A DNA stretch of 64,000 bases. Source: an uncultured Lachnospiraceae bacterium. GTDB lineage: Bacteria > Bacillota > Clostridia > Lachnospirales > Lachnospiraceae. How positions within the stretch are numbered: the stretch's first letter is position 1; every line of letters begins with the position of its first letter. The position numbers were made by a program, and so were the translations under genes. Below, piece by piece: positions 35,416 through 43,661 of this stretch. Location of the stretch: assembly GCA_946558695.1 (NCBI GenBank), contig CAMNTQ010000006.1:1-64000 (forward strand), written 5' to 3'. The notes under the pieces were generated by a model, which saw only the letters and a list, made by a program, of their open reading frames with translations, ran no database searches and was not told the DNA's origin.

Positions 35416-36750
35416 ATGGTAAAAGTAATTACATATGGGACATTCGACCTCTTCCATGAAGGACATTATCGTCTGCTTCAGAGAGCGAAGGCGCTGGGTG
35501 ATTATCTGATTGTAGGAGTAACGACAGAGAATTATGATAAATCAAGGGGGAAGATTGGGATTATAGATCCCATCTTGACTCGTATTGAAAATGTAAAAAA
35601 AACCGGGTTTGCGGATGAAATTATTATTGAGGAAGCATCCGGACAGAAATTTAATGATATTCAAAAATACGATATAGATATCTTTACGGTTGGCTCTGAC
35701 TGGACAGGGACATTTGATTATTTGAGTGATTACTGTAAGGTAGTATATTTGGAAAGAACAAAGAATATTTCCAGTACGATGCTGCGGGCGCAAAGACAGC
35801 GCATTCAGAGAGTAGGGATTATCGGGACGGGAAGAATTGCGAATCGTTTTGTGCCGGAAGCGAAGCTGGTCAGCGGTATCAGTACTCAGGGTGTGTATAA
35901 TCCCCATATTCATAGTTCCAGACAGTTTGCGGAAAAATGGGAAATAGAGGTATATGAAGATATAGAACAATTTTTTGACGCGATAGATATCGTATATGTC
36001 GCATCACCCCATGAGACACACTATGGATATGTCAAATGCGCATTGCAGCATGGTAAACATGTATTGTGTGAAAAACCTATAGTTTTGGAGAAGAAACAGG
36101 CAGAAGAATTGTTTGGATACGCGAAAGAACAGGGTCTGGTTCTGTTTGAAGGAATCAAGACGTCTTATTGCCCGGGATTCCAGAAGCTGCTGGGTATTGC
36201 CTGCAGCGGGATGATTGGAAGTATCCGTAACGTGGAGGCCTGTTTTACTAAGCTGGAAGACTTAGACAGCAGAGAGTTGACGGATACGAAGTATGGCGGC
36301 AGTTTTATTGAGCTTGGAAGTTATATTATGCTTCCGATTCTTAAATTATTGGGAACGAATTATGAGAATATTGTGTTTGATTCCATTAAGGACGAAAAGG
36401 GTTTGGATTTGTTTACTAGAGTGACGCTGAGATATAAAAACGGACTGGGGACAGCGACTTGCGGCCTGGGTGTTAAGTCGGACGGAAGACTTTTGATATC
36501 CGGCACAAAGGGCTATATTGTTGTGAATGCTCCGTGGTGGAAAACGACATATTTTGAAGTGCATTATGAACAGGCTGAAAAAGTAGATAAATATTCAGAG
36601 ACTTTTTTGGGCGACGGACTTCGGTACGAAATCAGTGATTTGCTCGCCCTGATCAATCAGACTGAAAAGAATGATTTTAAACTGACGCGGGGAGAATCTG
36701 TTGCGCTGGCTGGGATCATGGAACAGTTTATAAAAGAAAACCGTAGTTGA
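35416..36750 (+). CDS. Cytidylyltransferase-Gfo/Idh/MocA oxidoreductase fusion
   Basis: This 444-residue protein joins two enzymes. Residues 1-130 match TagD/GCT-type cytidylyltransferases (YGTFDLFHEGHYRLLQRAK with the HxGH-like motif, and the RTKNISSTMLR end). Residues 135-444 are a Gfo/Idh/MocA oxidoreductase with the Rossmann GIIGTGRIANRF, CEKPIVL and GGSFIELGSY. The first half should make CDP-glycerol or a similar CDP-alcohol; the second should oxidise or reduce a sugar or alditol, perhaps to prepare the substrate. AAGGAGG lies 8 bases before the ATG. It starts the glycan operon and is followed by a glycerophosphodiesterase and a CDP-glycerol-transferase-like gene. Confidence 0.85.
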   Translation: MVKVITYGTFDLFHEGHYRLLQRAKALGDYLIVGVTTENYDKSRGKIGIIDPILTRIENVKKTGFADEIIIEEASGQKFNDIQKYDIDIFTVGSDWTGTFDYLSDYCKVVYLERTKNISSTMLRAQRQRIQRVGIIGTGRIANRFVPEAKLVSGISTQGVYNPHIHSSRQFAEKWEIEVYEDIEQFFDAIDIVYVASPHETHYGYVKCALQHGKHVLCEKPIVLEKKQAEELFGYAKEQGLVLFEGIKTSYCPGFQKLLGIACSGMIGSIRNVEACFTKLEDLDSRELTDTKYGGSFIELGSYIMLPILKLLGTNYENIVFDSIKDEKGLDLFTRVTLRYKNGLGTATCGLGVKSDGRLLISGTKGYIVVNAPWWKTTYFEVHYEQAEKVDKYSETFLGDGLRYEISDLLALINQTEKNDFKLTRGESVALAGIMEQFIKENRS

Positions 36751-36760
36751 GGGAAGTTAT

Positions 36761-37489
36761 ATGAGGATATGGGCACATAGAGGATGCAGCCAGAGGTATC
36801 CAGAGAATACCGTGTCTGCATTTACAAAAGCATCAGAAATAGAAGGCTTAACAGGTATAGAACTGGATATCCAGCTTTCTAAAGACGGGCATATGGTAGT
36901 TATTCACGATGAAAGAATTGACCGGACGACAGACGGGACAGGGTATGTAAAGGATTATACATTGGCGGAGTTGAAAAGGTTTAAAATTGCCGCCGGTCAC
37001 GGAAAGACAGAGCGAATTCCTACAATAGAGGAAGTTTTAGATATATTGCAGGGTAAGCTGCGGGATAAGAAATTAAAGTTAAATATAGAATTAAAAAACA
37101 GTATCTATCCGTACGAAGGGATGGAGAGCAGGATTGTCAGTCTGATACACGGGCGGAATTTGGAAAAAAGTGTTATATATTCCAGTTTTTACGCGCGGTC
37201 TTTAGAAAAGATAAGACTGCTTGACCCAGAAGCAGAACTGGGGATTTTAGACACGAAATGTTCGGATTGCCTGTACAAATTAAAGGGCGGGTGCGGAGCG
37301 GCTGCCATCCATCCATACTGGCGTGCGATGGATTTGCCGTCGGAGGTTTTGAATGGATATACAGTGCGCGCATGGATGACAGGGCATCTTTATCCGGAGA
37401 AGCCTACAGGAACGAGATTGGATATGGAGCTGTTAGAACATCAGGGGATTACAGATATCTTTTTGAATGAGCCGGAAGTATACTTGTAG
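36761..37489 (+). CDS. Glycerophosphodiester phosphodiesterase
   Basis: This 242-residue protein is a GDPD-family barrel: AHRGCSQRYPENT at the start, ELDIQLSKDGHMVVIHDE with metal-binding Glu and Asp, and the second His. It has no signal peptide, so it should release glycerol-3-phosphate from glycerophosphodiesters inside the cell. This could feed the cytidylyltransferase encoded 10 bases upstream, linking lipid or polymer turnover to CDP-glycerol synthesis (inference). GAGGGAAG precedes the ATG. Confidence 0.9.
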   Translation: MRIWAHRGCSQRYPENTVSAFTKASEIEGLTGIELDIQLSKDGHMVVIHDERIDRTTDGTGYVKDYTLAELKRFKIAAGHGKTERIPTIEEVLDILQGKLRDKKLKLNIELKNSIYPYEGMESRIVSLIHGRNLEKSVIYSSFYARSLEKIRLLDPEAELGILDTKCSDCLYKLKGGCGAAAIHPYWRAMDLPSEVLNGYTVRAWMTGHLYPEKPTGTRLDMELLEHQGITDIFLNEPEVYL

Positions 37490-37512
37490 AACAGAATAAG
37501 CGGAGAAATAGT

Positions 37513-40038
37513 ATGAGATATGTTCAAAAACAGAAAGTTTTAGATTTTATAGGCAGCCTGCATCAGGCTCATGAGGAGATAAAAAAGGCATTGGAAGAAA
37601 AAAACGCTGAATCAGTTCCTAAGATGCTTGATGAATGTCAGCAGTTTGCTTATGAACTTGGGGACTTTATTGAGAAGCAGGAGGGGGAAGGGCACATTAC
37701 AATATCCTTGCTGGAAGAATATTGTGAGGTGCTTTTCCAAATTTATAGGGAGACGGCGAATGTCTGGCCTAATGCGGCTAAAGTATATAAGCGGCTGAAA
37801 AAACAGATGTTGAAGGTTGAGAGCAGCGCGAAAAATGATATTACGGCCAGAAAAGAGATTGCGTTTTTTCCCTACAAAGCTTCTATGTGGGACAGTCTTG
37901 AGAGTGTATATTTTGCGGCAAAAGAAGATCTGAACTGCGATGTTTACTGTGTTCCCATCCCTTATTATGATATTAATCCGGATCGAAGCTTGGGAAAGTA
38001 CCATTACGAGGGGGACCAATACCCGCCGGATATAGAGGTGATCGACTGGCAAAGCTATCATTTTGAGGAGAGAGAGCCAGATGTAATCTATATTCATAAT
38101 CCTTACGACGACTGGAACTATGTTACAAGCGTGCATCCTAGATACTATTCAGAAAATCTGAAAAAATATACCAAAACTTTAGTGTATATCCCATATTACA
38201 GTACATCAGGAGGTATGAGCGAGGGACAGAGATTATGCCCGGTGTATTTTCATGCAGATTATATCGTAATCCAGTCCCCGAAGCTTAGGAAATATTTTGA
38301 TGAGAGGATTCCGGAGAACAAATTTTTGCAGTTAGGAAGCCCTAAATTTGATAAGATTATAAAAAAATGTAAGAATCCGGAGATTCCATATACCGAATGG
38401 AGAGAGAAAATAGCTGGGAAAAAAATATATTTTTATAATACAAGCCTTAACGGAATGCTTGAGGATACGGAAAGCTTTCTGAAAAAGATAAGGTATGTAT
38501 TTTCATGCTTTGAAGGAAGAGAGGACGTATGTCTTCTATGGCGCCCTCATCCGCTGATGGAGGCGACATTTAGCTCTATGAGAATACAGTATAAGGAGGA
38601 ATATCTATCGCTGAAAAGAGAGTTTATCGTAAAAGGGCTGGGAATATATGATACGTCGCCGGACGTGACGGATGCGGTTGCGATAAGTGATGTTTATATA
38701 GGAGATGCAGGTTCCTCGCTGACATCTCTGTTTGGGATTGCGGGCAAACCGATCTTTATCCTGGATAACCGTCTGCATAGCGCTCCGGATGAAGAAAGCT
38801 GGCGGGGAGAGATTAAAGTAGGATTTAATTATAGGGCAGAAGACAGATTTGTTATCGTACAAGGGAATCAGTTATATGTGTCTGAGCCATTTGCGTATGA
38901 TTATAGATATTTATGCGATCTGCCGGAAGATATGTATGATGGAAATTATGGTACGGTTTACGAGATAGATAAAAAGTTCTATGTCTGTCCTCGGGCAAAA
39001 CAAGATATTTTGGTTATTGATGAAAACGGCGATCAGAAGAAAATAGAATTAGAACAGGTAGAGGGAATAACGGAGGCTTTTAACTGGGCGGTCAGGTATG
39101 GAAAATATATTATATTGATGCCGGATAAGTATCCGGCTATTGTAAGATATGATACGGCTATTGGAGAAATAAAATATATATCAGATGATGTTGATGTCAT
39201 AATTGAGATGAACAGCGGTATAGCAAAAATAGGAGGAAGCGTTATTAGGAACGGGAAGATTTATATGTCTTCGCCGACAGATGGCAAGATATCTTCATTT
39301 GATATAGAAACAATGGAGCATACTATTACTATGCTGCCGGTGCGGTCAGGATGCGGGTATAAGGTAATGTGGTCGTTTCAGGGCTGGATTTGGATGTTAT
39401 CATGCGGCGGCGAACGCATGGAGATTGTGCGCTGGAATCCCGATACCGATGAAGTCGGGGTGTATGATCAGTTTCCCGAAAAATTTAAATGCATAAATTC
39501 GGCCTCTCCGACAGAACGGTTTAGCCATCCCTTTTCTAACGGCACATTTTATGGAAACTATCTGTATCTAGCGCCTTTTCATGCCAATATGTATATTAAG
39601 CTGGATATGATTACTGGAGAAATGACGGAATGGCTGCCAGGCTTTGTGAAAAATGTGAAAGAAAAATATCCTTATTCATCTGCGAAAAGTCTTTTTTTGT
39701 GGAAAACGTCTGATGCAATGGGGAAAGTAAAGATTTTTTCGTATCCTGATAGAAAATTATATGAAATAAATCCGGAAACAGATGAATACAGGGAAATAAT
39801 AATTCGGTTTGATATAGATGAGTTAAAAGAGCATGAAAAAGGTTTTTGTTATTATTCGGAGAATCTGAGATATTGCTGTCGTGAAAATTCTTTCAATTCT
39901 GTTGACAACCTATTGGATGGAGATATGGCTGGAACGCCTTTTGATAAAGATAAGCAGATGGAAGTATATCGGGAAATCATTTCAAACGCCGATGGGACAT
40001 GCGGCGCAAAGGTACACGAATTTGTAAGTAAGCTGTGA
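37513..40038 (+). CDS. CDP-glycerol glycerophosphotransferase-like protein with probable C-terminal beta-propeller
   Basis: This 841-residue protein has a helical N-terminus (1-95), a GT-B-like region at about 110-440 resembling TagB/TagF-type glycerophosphotransferases (GSPKFDK, LLWRPHPLME, and SDVYIGDAGSSLTSLFG then GKPIFIL), and a tail of about 400 residues built of repeated strand units (KKFYVCPRAKQDIL, NGKIYMSSPTDGKI, GNYLYLAPFHANMY) that looks like a beta-propeller. The family transfers glycerol-phosphate from CDP-glycerol onto a polymer primer. The propeller may bind glycan or partner proteins. Its place after the CDP- and glycerol-phosphate-forming genes supports the call. Confidence 0.78.
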   Translation: MRYVQKQKVLDFIGSLHQAHEEIKKALEEKNAESVPKMLDECQQFAYELGDFIEKQEGEGHITISLLEEYCEVLFQIYRETANVWPNAAKVYKRLKKQMLKVESSAKNDITARKEIAFFPYKASMWDSLESVYFAAKEDLNCDVYCVPIPYYDINPDRSLGKYHYEGDQYPPDIEVIDWQSYHFEEREPDVIYIHNPYDDWNYVTSVHPRYYSENLKKYTKTLVYIPYYSTSGGMSEGQRLCPVYFHADYIVIQSPKLRKYFDERIPENKFLQLGSPKFDKIIKKCKNPEIPYTEWREKIAGKKIYFYNTSLNGMLEDTESFLKKIRYVFSCFEGREDVCLLWRPHPLMEATFSSMRIQYKEEYLSLKREFIVKGLGIYDTSPDVTDAVAISDVYIGDAGSSLTSLFGIAGKPIFILDNRLHSAPDEESWRGEIKVGFNYRAEDRFVIVQGNQLYVSEPFAYDYRYLCDLPEDMYDGNYGTVYEIDKKFYVCPRAKQDILVIDENGDQKKIELEQVEGITEAFNWAVRYGKYIILMPDKYPAIVRYDTAIGEIKYISDDVDVIIEMNSGIAKIGGSVIRNGKIYMSSPTDGKISSFDIETMEHTITMLPVRSGCGYKVMWSFQGWIWMLSCGGERMEIVRWNPDTDEVGVYDQFPEKFKCINSASPTERFSHPFSNGTFYGNYLYLAPFHANMYIKLDMITGEMTEWLPGFVKNVKEKYPYSSAKSLFLWKTSDAMGKVKIFSYPDRKLYEINPETDEYREIIIRFDIDELKEHEKGFCYYSENLRYCCRENSFNSVDNLLDGDMAGTPFDKDKQMEVYREIISNADGTCGAKVHEFVSKL

Positions 40039-40049
40039 GAGGAAGAACT

Positions 40050-40868
40050 ATGGTACAGATAGATGATCATATGCTTCGGCAGATACAGATGATCCAACTG
40101 GAACTTTTGGAAGAAGTAGATCGAATATGTAAAAAATGTAAAATTCAATATAGTATTATTGCAGGAACTATGCTTGGCGCTGTAAGGCATGGGGGATATA
40201 TCCCATGGGATGATGACGCGGATGTGGCATTGTTAAGAGAAGAATATGAAAGATTCCGGCATGTGGTAAAGACAGAACTGGATGCGTCACGGTTTTACTT
40301 TCAGGATCATCGGAGAACGAGAGGATACCGTTGGGGATATGGCAAACTCAGGAGAAAACAGACGCTGTTTCTCAGGGAGTATCAAGAGCATATGCCGTAT
40401 GCGCAAGGTGTTTTTATCGACATCTTCCCTCTTGACGGAGTACCGGACAATTATTTTCTGCGGTGTATGAAAAATTTTGAGTGTTTTTGCGTCAGAAAGA
40501 TTTTATGGTCTAAGGTTGGGCAGATTGCGGATCAAAGCCATATAAAACGGCAGGTATATAGTCTGTTGGCGAAGATACCGGAAGACAAAATCCGGAGATA
40601 TTATAAGAGAATGGTCGCCGGCGCAAACAGAAAGAAGACAAAGATGGTAAGAATCCTGATGTTTCCGACGCCGAACCGGGAGTATGGATATTATCGGTAT
40701 TGGTATGAAGATACGTCGGACATTATATTTGAAGGAAAGATACTACAGGGGATCAGAGAATATGATGGTTATTTACATTTTAAATTTGGAGAGTATGAAA
40801 AACTTCCTCCGGCAGAAGAGCGAAAAACACATCCTGTGAGTGATATTAGATTATTGGAGTACAGATAG
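40050..40868 (+). CDS. LicD-family phosphotransferase
   Basis: This 272-residue protein has the LicD signature GTMLGAVRHGGYIPWDDDADVAL near residue 45-65, shown here in pieces: GTMLGAVRHGG and IPWDDDADV. LicD proteins move phosphocholine, phosphoribitol or similar groups from CDP carriers onto surface sugars. Its donor here could be the CDP product of the first gene (inference). The ATG at 40050 is chosen, with AGGAAG just upstream; a GTG five codons earlier overlaps the preceding stop. Confidence 0.88.
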   Translation: MVQIDDHMLRQIQMIQLELLEEVDRICKKCKIQYSIIAGTMLGAVRHGGYIPWDDDADVALLREEYERFRHVVKTELDASRFYFQDHRRTRGYRWGYGKLRRKQTLFLREYQEHMPYAQGVFIDIFPLDGVPDNYFLRCMKNFECFCVRKILWSKVGQIADQSHIKRQVYSLLAKIPEDKIRRYYKRMVAGANRKKTKMVRILMFPTPNREYGYYRYWYEDTSDIIFEGKILQGIREYDGYLHFKFGEYEKLPPAEERKTHPVSDIRLLEYR

Positions 40869-40913
40869 GATAATCAGCAGTTCTGGTAATAAATGTGTAT
40901 GGAGGTAAGAAAG

Positions 40914-42335
40914 ATGGAACGGATGTGTAAAAGAGGCAGAGACTTTGTGCAAGTGTATAATGCTGAAGGAGCGGTCAGATTATGTAGCTGGATAAAAGAT
41001 GGCTGCGTTGGAAATTTGATTGACAATTCTTTGCCTGAGGTTTTCCATGGAGAAAAAGCAAAAAGATTAAGACAATGTTTATTAAGGCAGGACTATTCAC
41101 AATGCCGTGTTGACGAATGTCCATATTTAATGACAGGTGAAATTAATGATCTTCAAACAGAGTTGGGAAATCTTCCGCAGTATCCGGAAGAATTATATTT
41201 GGCATTTGAAAATATTTGTAATTATAGATGTAAGAGCTGTACGATATGCCGCATGAACGCAGAAAAAACAAAAGAGGAATTGGAACAAAATTATGACATC
41301 ATAGAAGATCGGGTGCGTCAGGCAATGCCATATGTAAAAAGGATTTCTGCAAATGGATTGGGAGAATTATTTGTAAGTAAAAGAATCTTAAAATTGTTAT
41401 CTGAATGGAGACCAAAAGCGCCGGCAGCGGAATGTTCAGTTATGTTGGAAACAAACGGCTCTTTATTTGATGAAGAACATTGGAAGCAAATTAAAAATCT
41501 TGGGAAATACAAATTAAATGTGGCTATTACAATCATGAGTTTTGAAGAATCTGTGTATCAACATCTTTCGGGAGTGAATTATCCGATTGAGAAGATAGAA
41601 AATAATCTCAGGTATGTAAAAAAACTTCGCGAGAAAGGGATTATAGATTTCCTTACAATAGCGACGGTCGTACAGGCAGAAAACTTCAGGACTCTCCCTC
41701 AGTTTGCGTATAGGTGTATCGAGGAATTCGGCGCGGATTTTGTTCGGCTTCGGCCATATGATAACTGGGGCGGCCAGAATGAAATGGAGGAGTTCTTTAT
41801 GAATATAAGGAATCCGAAGCATCCCTGGCATCAGGAATATAAAGAGACCATGAAGCATCCATATCTTTCCCATCCGAAAGTACATGATCAAAGCGGCGGG
41901 GAAAATTCGTATGGAATGCGGACTGTCCCTTATGAATTGTCGGATTTAAAATGGAGGATATTAACGGAAATAATAAACAATCCGAATCAGATAATCCAAA
42001 AGCTATCTGAAATGAATAACCCGGTAATTTATGGAATGGGCAATTTAACCGCTGCGCTTGTCAGAGAGATGAATTTACGGAATATGCCGCCTTTATGTAT
42101 CATAGATGCGTATAAGAAAAGCGGTAATTTTGAAGGAATTCCAGTGTACAATATAAAGGAAGTTAAGGGGTTGGAAGAAAAAGCGGTTTCTGTCATAGTA
42201 ACGCCTGTCGCAGATGTGCAGGAATTATATGAAACGTTAAATAAATATGGCATACATGGGAAGAGGATACCTATCTGGGATATCATTGGCGATAGAGAAA
42301 CCGCGGAACGATTAAAATACATTAATAGATTGTGA
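40914..42335 (+). CDS. Radical SAM protein with N-terminal SPASM-like domain and C-terminal Rossmann module
   Basis: This 473-residue protein has an unusual order. Residues 1-75 hold a Cys-rich SPASM-like segment (CKRGRDF, RLCSWIKDG, NLIDNSLPEVF, CRVDECPY). The radical SAM core follows with CNYRCKSC (C-X3-C-X2-C) near residue 107. Residues 336-473 form a Rossmann-like module (VIYGMGNLTAALV) shared with other genes of the locus. In most SPASM proteins that domain is C-terminal. It may modify a sugar or peptide for the surface polymer; the substrate is unknown. The ATG at 40914 is used, with GGAGG about 7 bases upstream. Confidence 0.8.
   Translation: MERMCKRGRDFVQVYNAEGAVRLCSWIKDGCVGNLIDNSLPEVFHGEKAKRLRQCLLRQDYSQCRVDECPYLMTGEINDLQTELGNLPQYPEELYLAFENICNYRCKSCTICRMNAEKTKEELEQNYDIIEDRVRQAMPYVKRISANGLGELFVSKRILKLLSEWRPKAPAAECSVMLETNGSLFDEEHWKQIKNLGKYKLNVAITIMSFEESVYQHLSGVNYPIEKIENNLRYVKKLREKGIIDFLTIATVVQAENFRTLPQFAYRCIEEFGADFVRLRPYDNWGGQNEMEEFFMNIRNPKHPWHQEYKETMKHPYLSHPKVHDQSGGENSYGMRTVPYELSDLKWRILTEIINNPNQIIQKLSEMNNPVIYGMGNLTAALVREMNLRNMPPLCIIDAYKKSGNFEGIPVYNIKEVKGLEEKAVSVIVTPVADVQELYETLNKYGIHGKRIPIWDIIGDRETAERLKYINRL
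41919..42335 (+). repeat. C-terminal module, copy A of a duplicated coding segment
   Basis: This segment, coding for residues RTVPYELSD to the stop, is about 70% identical in protein (by eye, about 100 of 138 positions) to 44733-45152, and the DNA shares long exact runs such as TTTGAAGGAATTCCAGTGTA. The parent proteins are otherwise unrelated. Confidence 0.85.
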
Positions 42336-42375
42336 TTCAATTTGTGATATTTTATTTCAGAAGGGAATCAATGGA

Positions 42376-43614
42376 ATGAATGAAATAGCCGTATCCATTA
42401 TATGTCTTACATATAATCAGAGGGATTATATAAAAGATGCTCTTGAAGGATTTGTAACGCAGGAAACAAATTTTACATATGAAATTCTGGTTCATGACGA
42501 CGCTTCGACAGACGGTACAACAGAAATCCTCAAAAAATACGAAAAACAATATTCGGACAAAATCCGTTTGTTTCTGGAAAAGGAAAATCAGTATTCAAAA
42601 GGAGTAAGTATCGCCCGAAAGATGGTTCTTCACGCAAAGGGAAAGTATATGGCTTACTGTGAAGGTGATGATTTCTGGATTTACAGCGGTAAGCTGCAGA
42701 AGCAGTATGAATTAATGGAATCAGATCAGGAAATTTCTTTATGTTATCATAATGCGTTAGTATATGGCGAAGAAAAGGATACGTTGAGATTAAATGTGCA
42801 GAACCATCCGTCGGGATATATAGAAGACAAAAATATTATATGTGCGTCAAAGGGATGGTATCCGACGGCTTCTCTGTTTTGCCGTACGGATTTATTTAAA
42901 GAATTGCCGGACTTTAAGGGAGCCACAGGCGATGTGGTTTGGCGGACATGTATGGCTTGCCGGGGGAAACTGTATTTTATCAACAGAGCATGGAGTGTAT
43001 ACAGGGATTTTTCCCAGGGATCCTGGAATGAAAAATATCGGCAGGACAAAAAAATAGCTGCCCGATATATTATCGATACAGTCAATTATTTTACGAAGTT
43101 TGATGTTTATTCAAAAAGAAGGTTTTCCGAATATCTGCATACAGTTTATATAGCTTCTGTGAGAAGGTTATTCAGGGTTAACTACCCGGACGGGTATACG
43201 GTGGAACAATTTGAAGATGAATTGAGTGAATTAAAGCGGCTATCAGATCATAAAGCCGATCGTATCATCGATGCATTTCACGATGAATACATTGTCCGCA
43301 GTGTTGATTATTATACTTTTACGGTAATTAATAAGATAAAAGATTTAGTTCTTCACGGGGAAAGAATATATATTTACGGAGCCGGAGCGGAAGCAATAAA
43401 AGCGATCGTTGCGTTGTGCAGCCATAATGTCCGTATAACAGGTCTTCTTGTTTCAAAGAAAAAAGCAGGAGTTAATACATTATTAGGATATACGATTTAT
43501 TCAATAAACGAAATCGAGCCGGACAGCCATATGTTTGTGTGGCCATGTTTAATTGACGGAAGAGAAGAGGTATTAAATATTTTGGGGGAAATGCCATTAT
43601 GCCGGATATGCTGA
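42376..43614 (+). CDS. GT2 glycosyltransferase with C-terminal Rossmann module
   Basis: This 412-residue protein has a GT-A fold glycosyltransferase family 2 domain at residues 1-230 (SIICLTYNQRDYIKDALEG, LVHDDASTDGT, CEGDDFW as the metal-binding DxD region). A helical linker follows, then the module IYIYGAGAEAIKAIV from about residue 331 to the end. It should add a sugar to the surface polymer on the cytoplasmic face. AGAAGGGA precedes the ATG. Confidence 0.88.
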   Translation: MNEIAVSIICLTYNQRDYIKDALEGFVTQETNFTYEILVHDDASTDGTTEILKKYEKQYSDKIRLFLEKENQYSKGVSIARKMVLHAKGKYMAYCEGDDFWIYSGKLQKQYELMESDQEISLCYHNALVYGEEKDTLRLNVQNHPSGYIEDKNIICASKGWYPTASLFCRTDLFKELPDFKGATGDVVWRTCMACRGKLYFINRAWSVYRDFSQGSWNEKYRQDKKIAARYIIDTVNYFTKFDVYSKRRFSEYLHTVYIASVRRLFRVNYPDGYTVEQFEDELSELKRLSDHKADRIIDAFHDEYIVRSVDYYTFTVINKIKDLVLHGERIYIYGAGAEAIKAIVALCSHNVRITGLLVSKKKAGVNTLLGYTIYSINEIEPDSHMFVWPCLIDGREEVLNILGEMPLCRIC

Positions 43615-43661
43615 TAAATGAATAAAAAGCAAATAAAATGTATCATGGGAGAAGAATTGTT

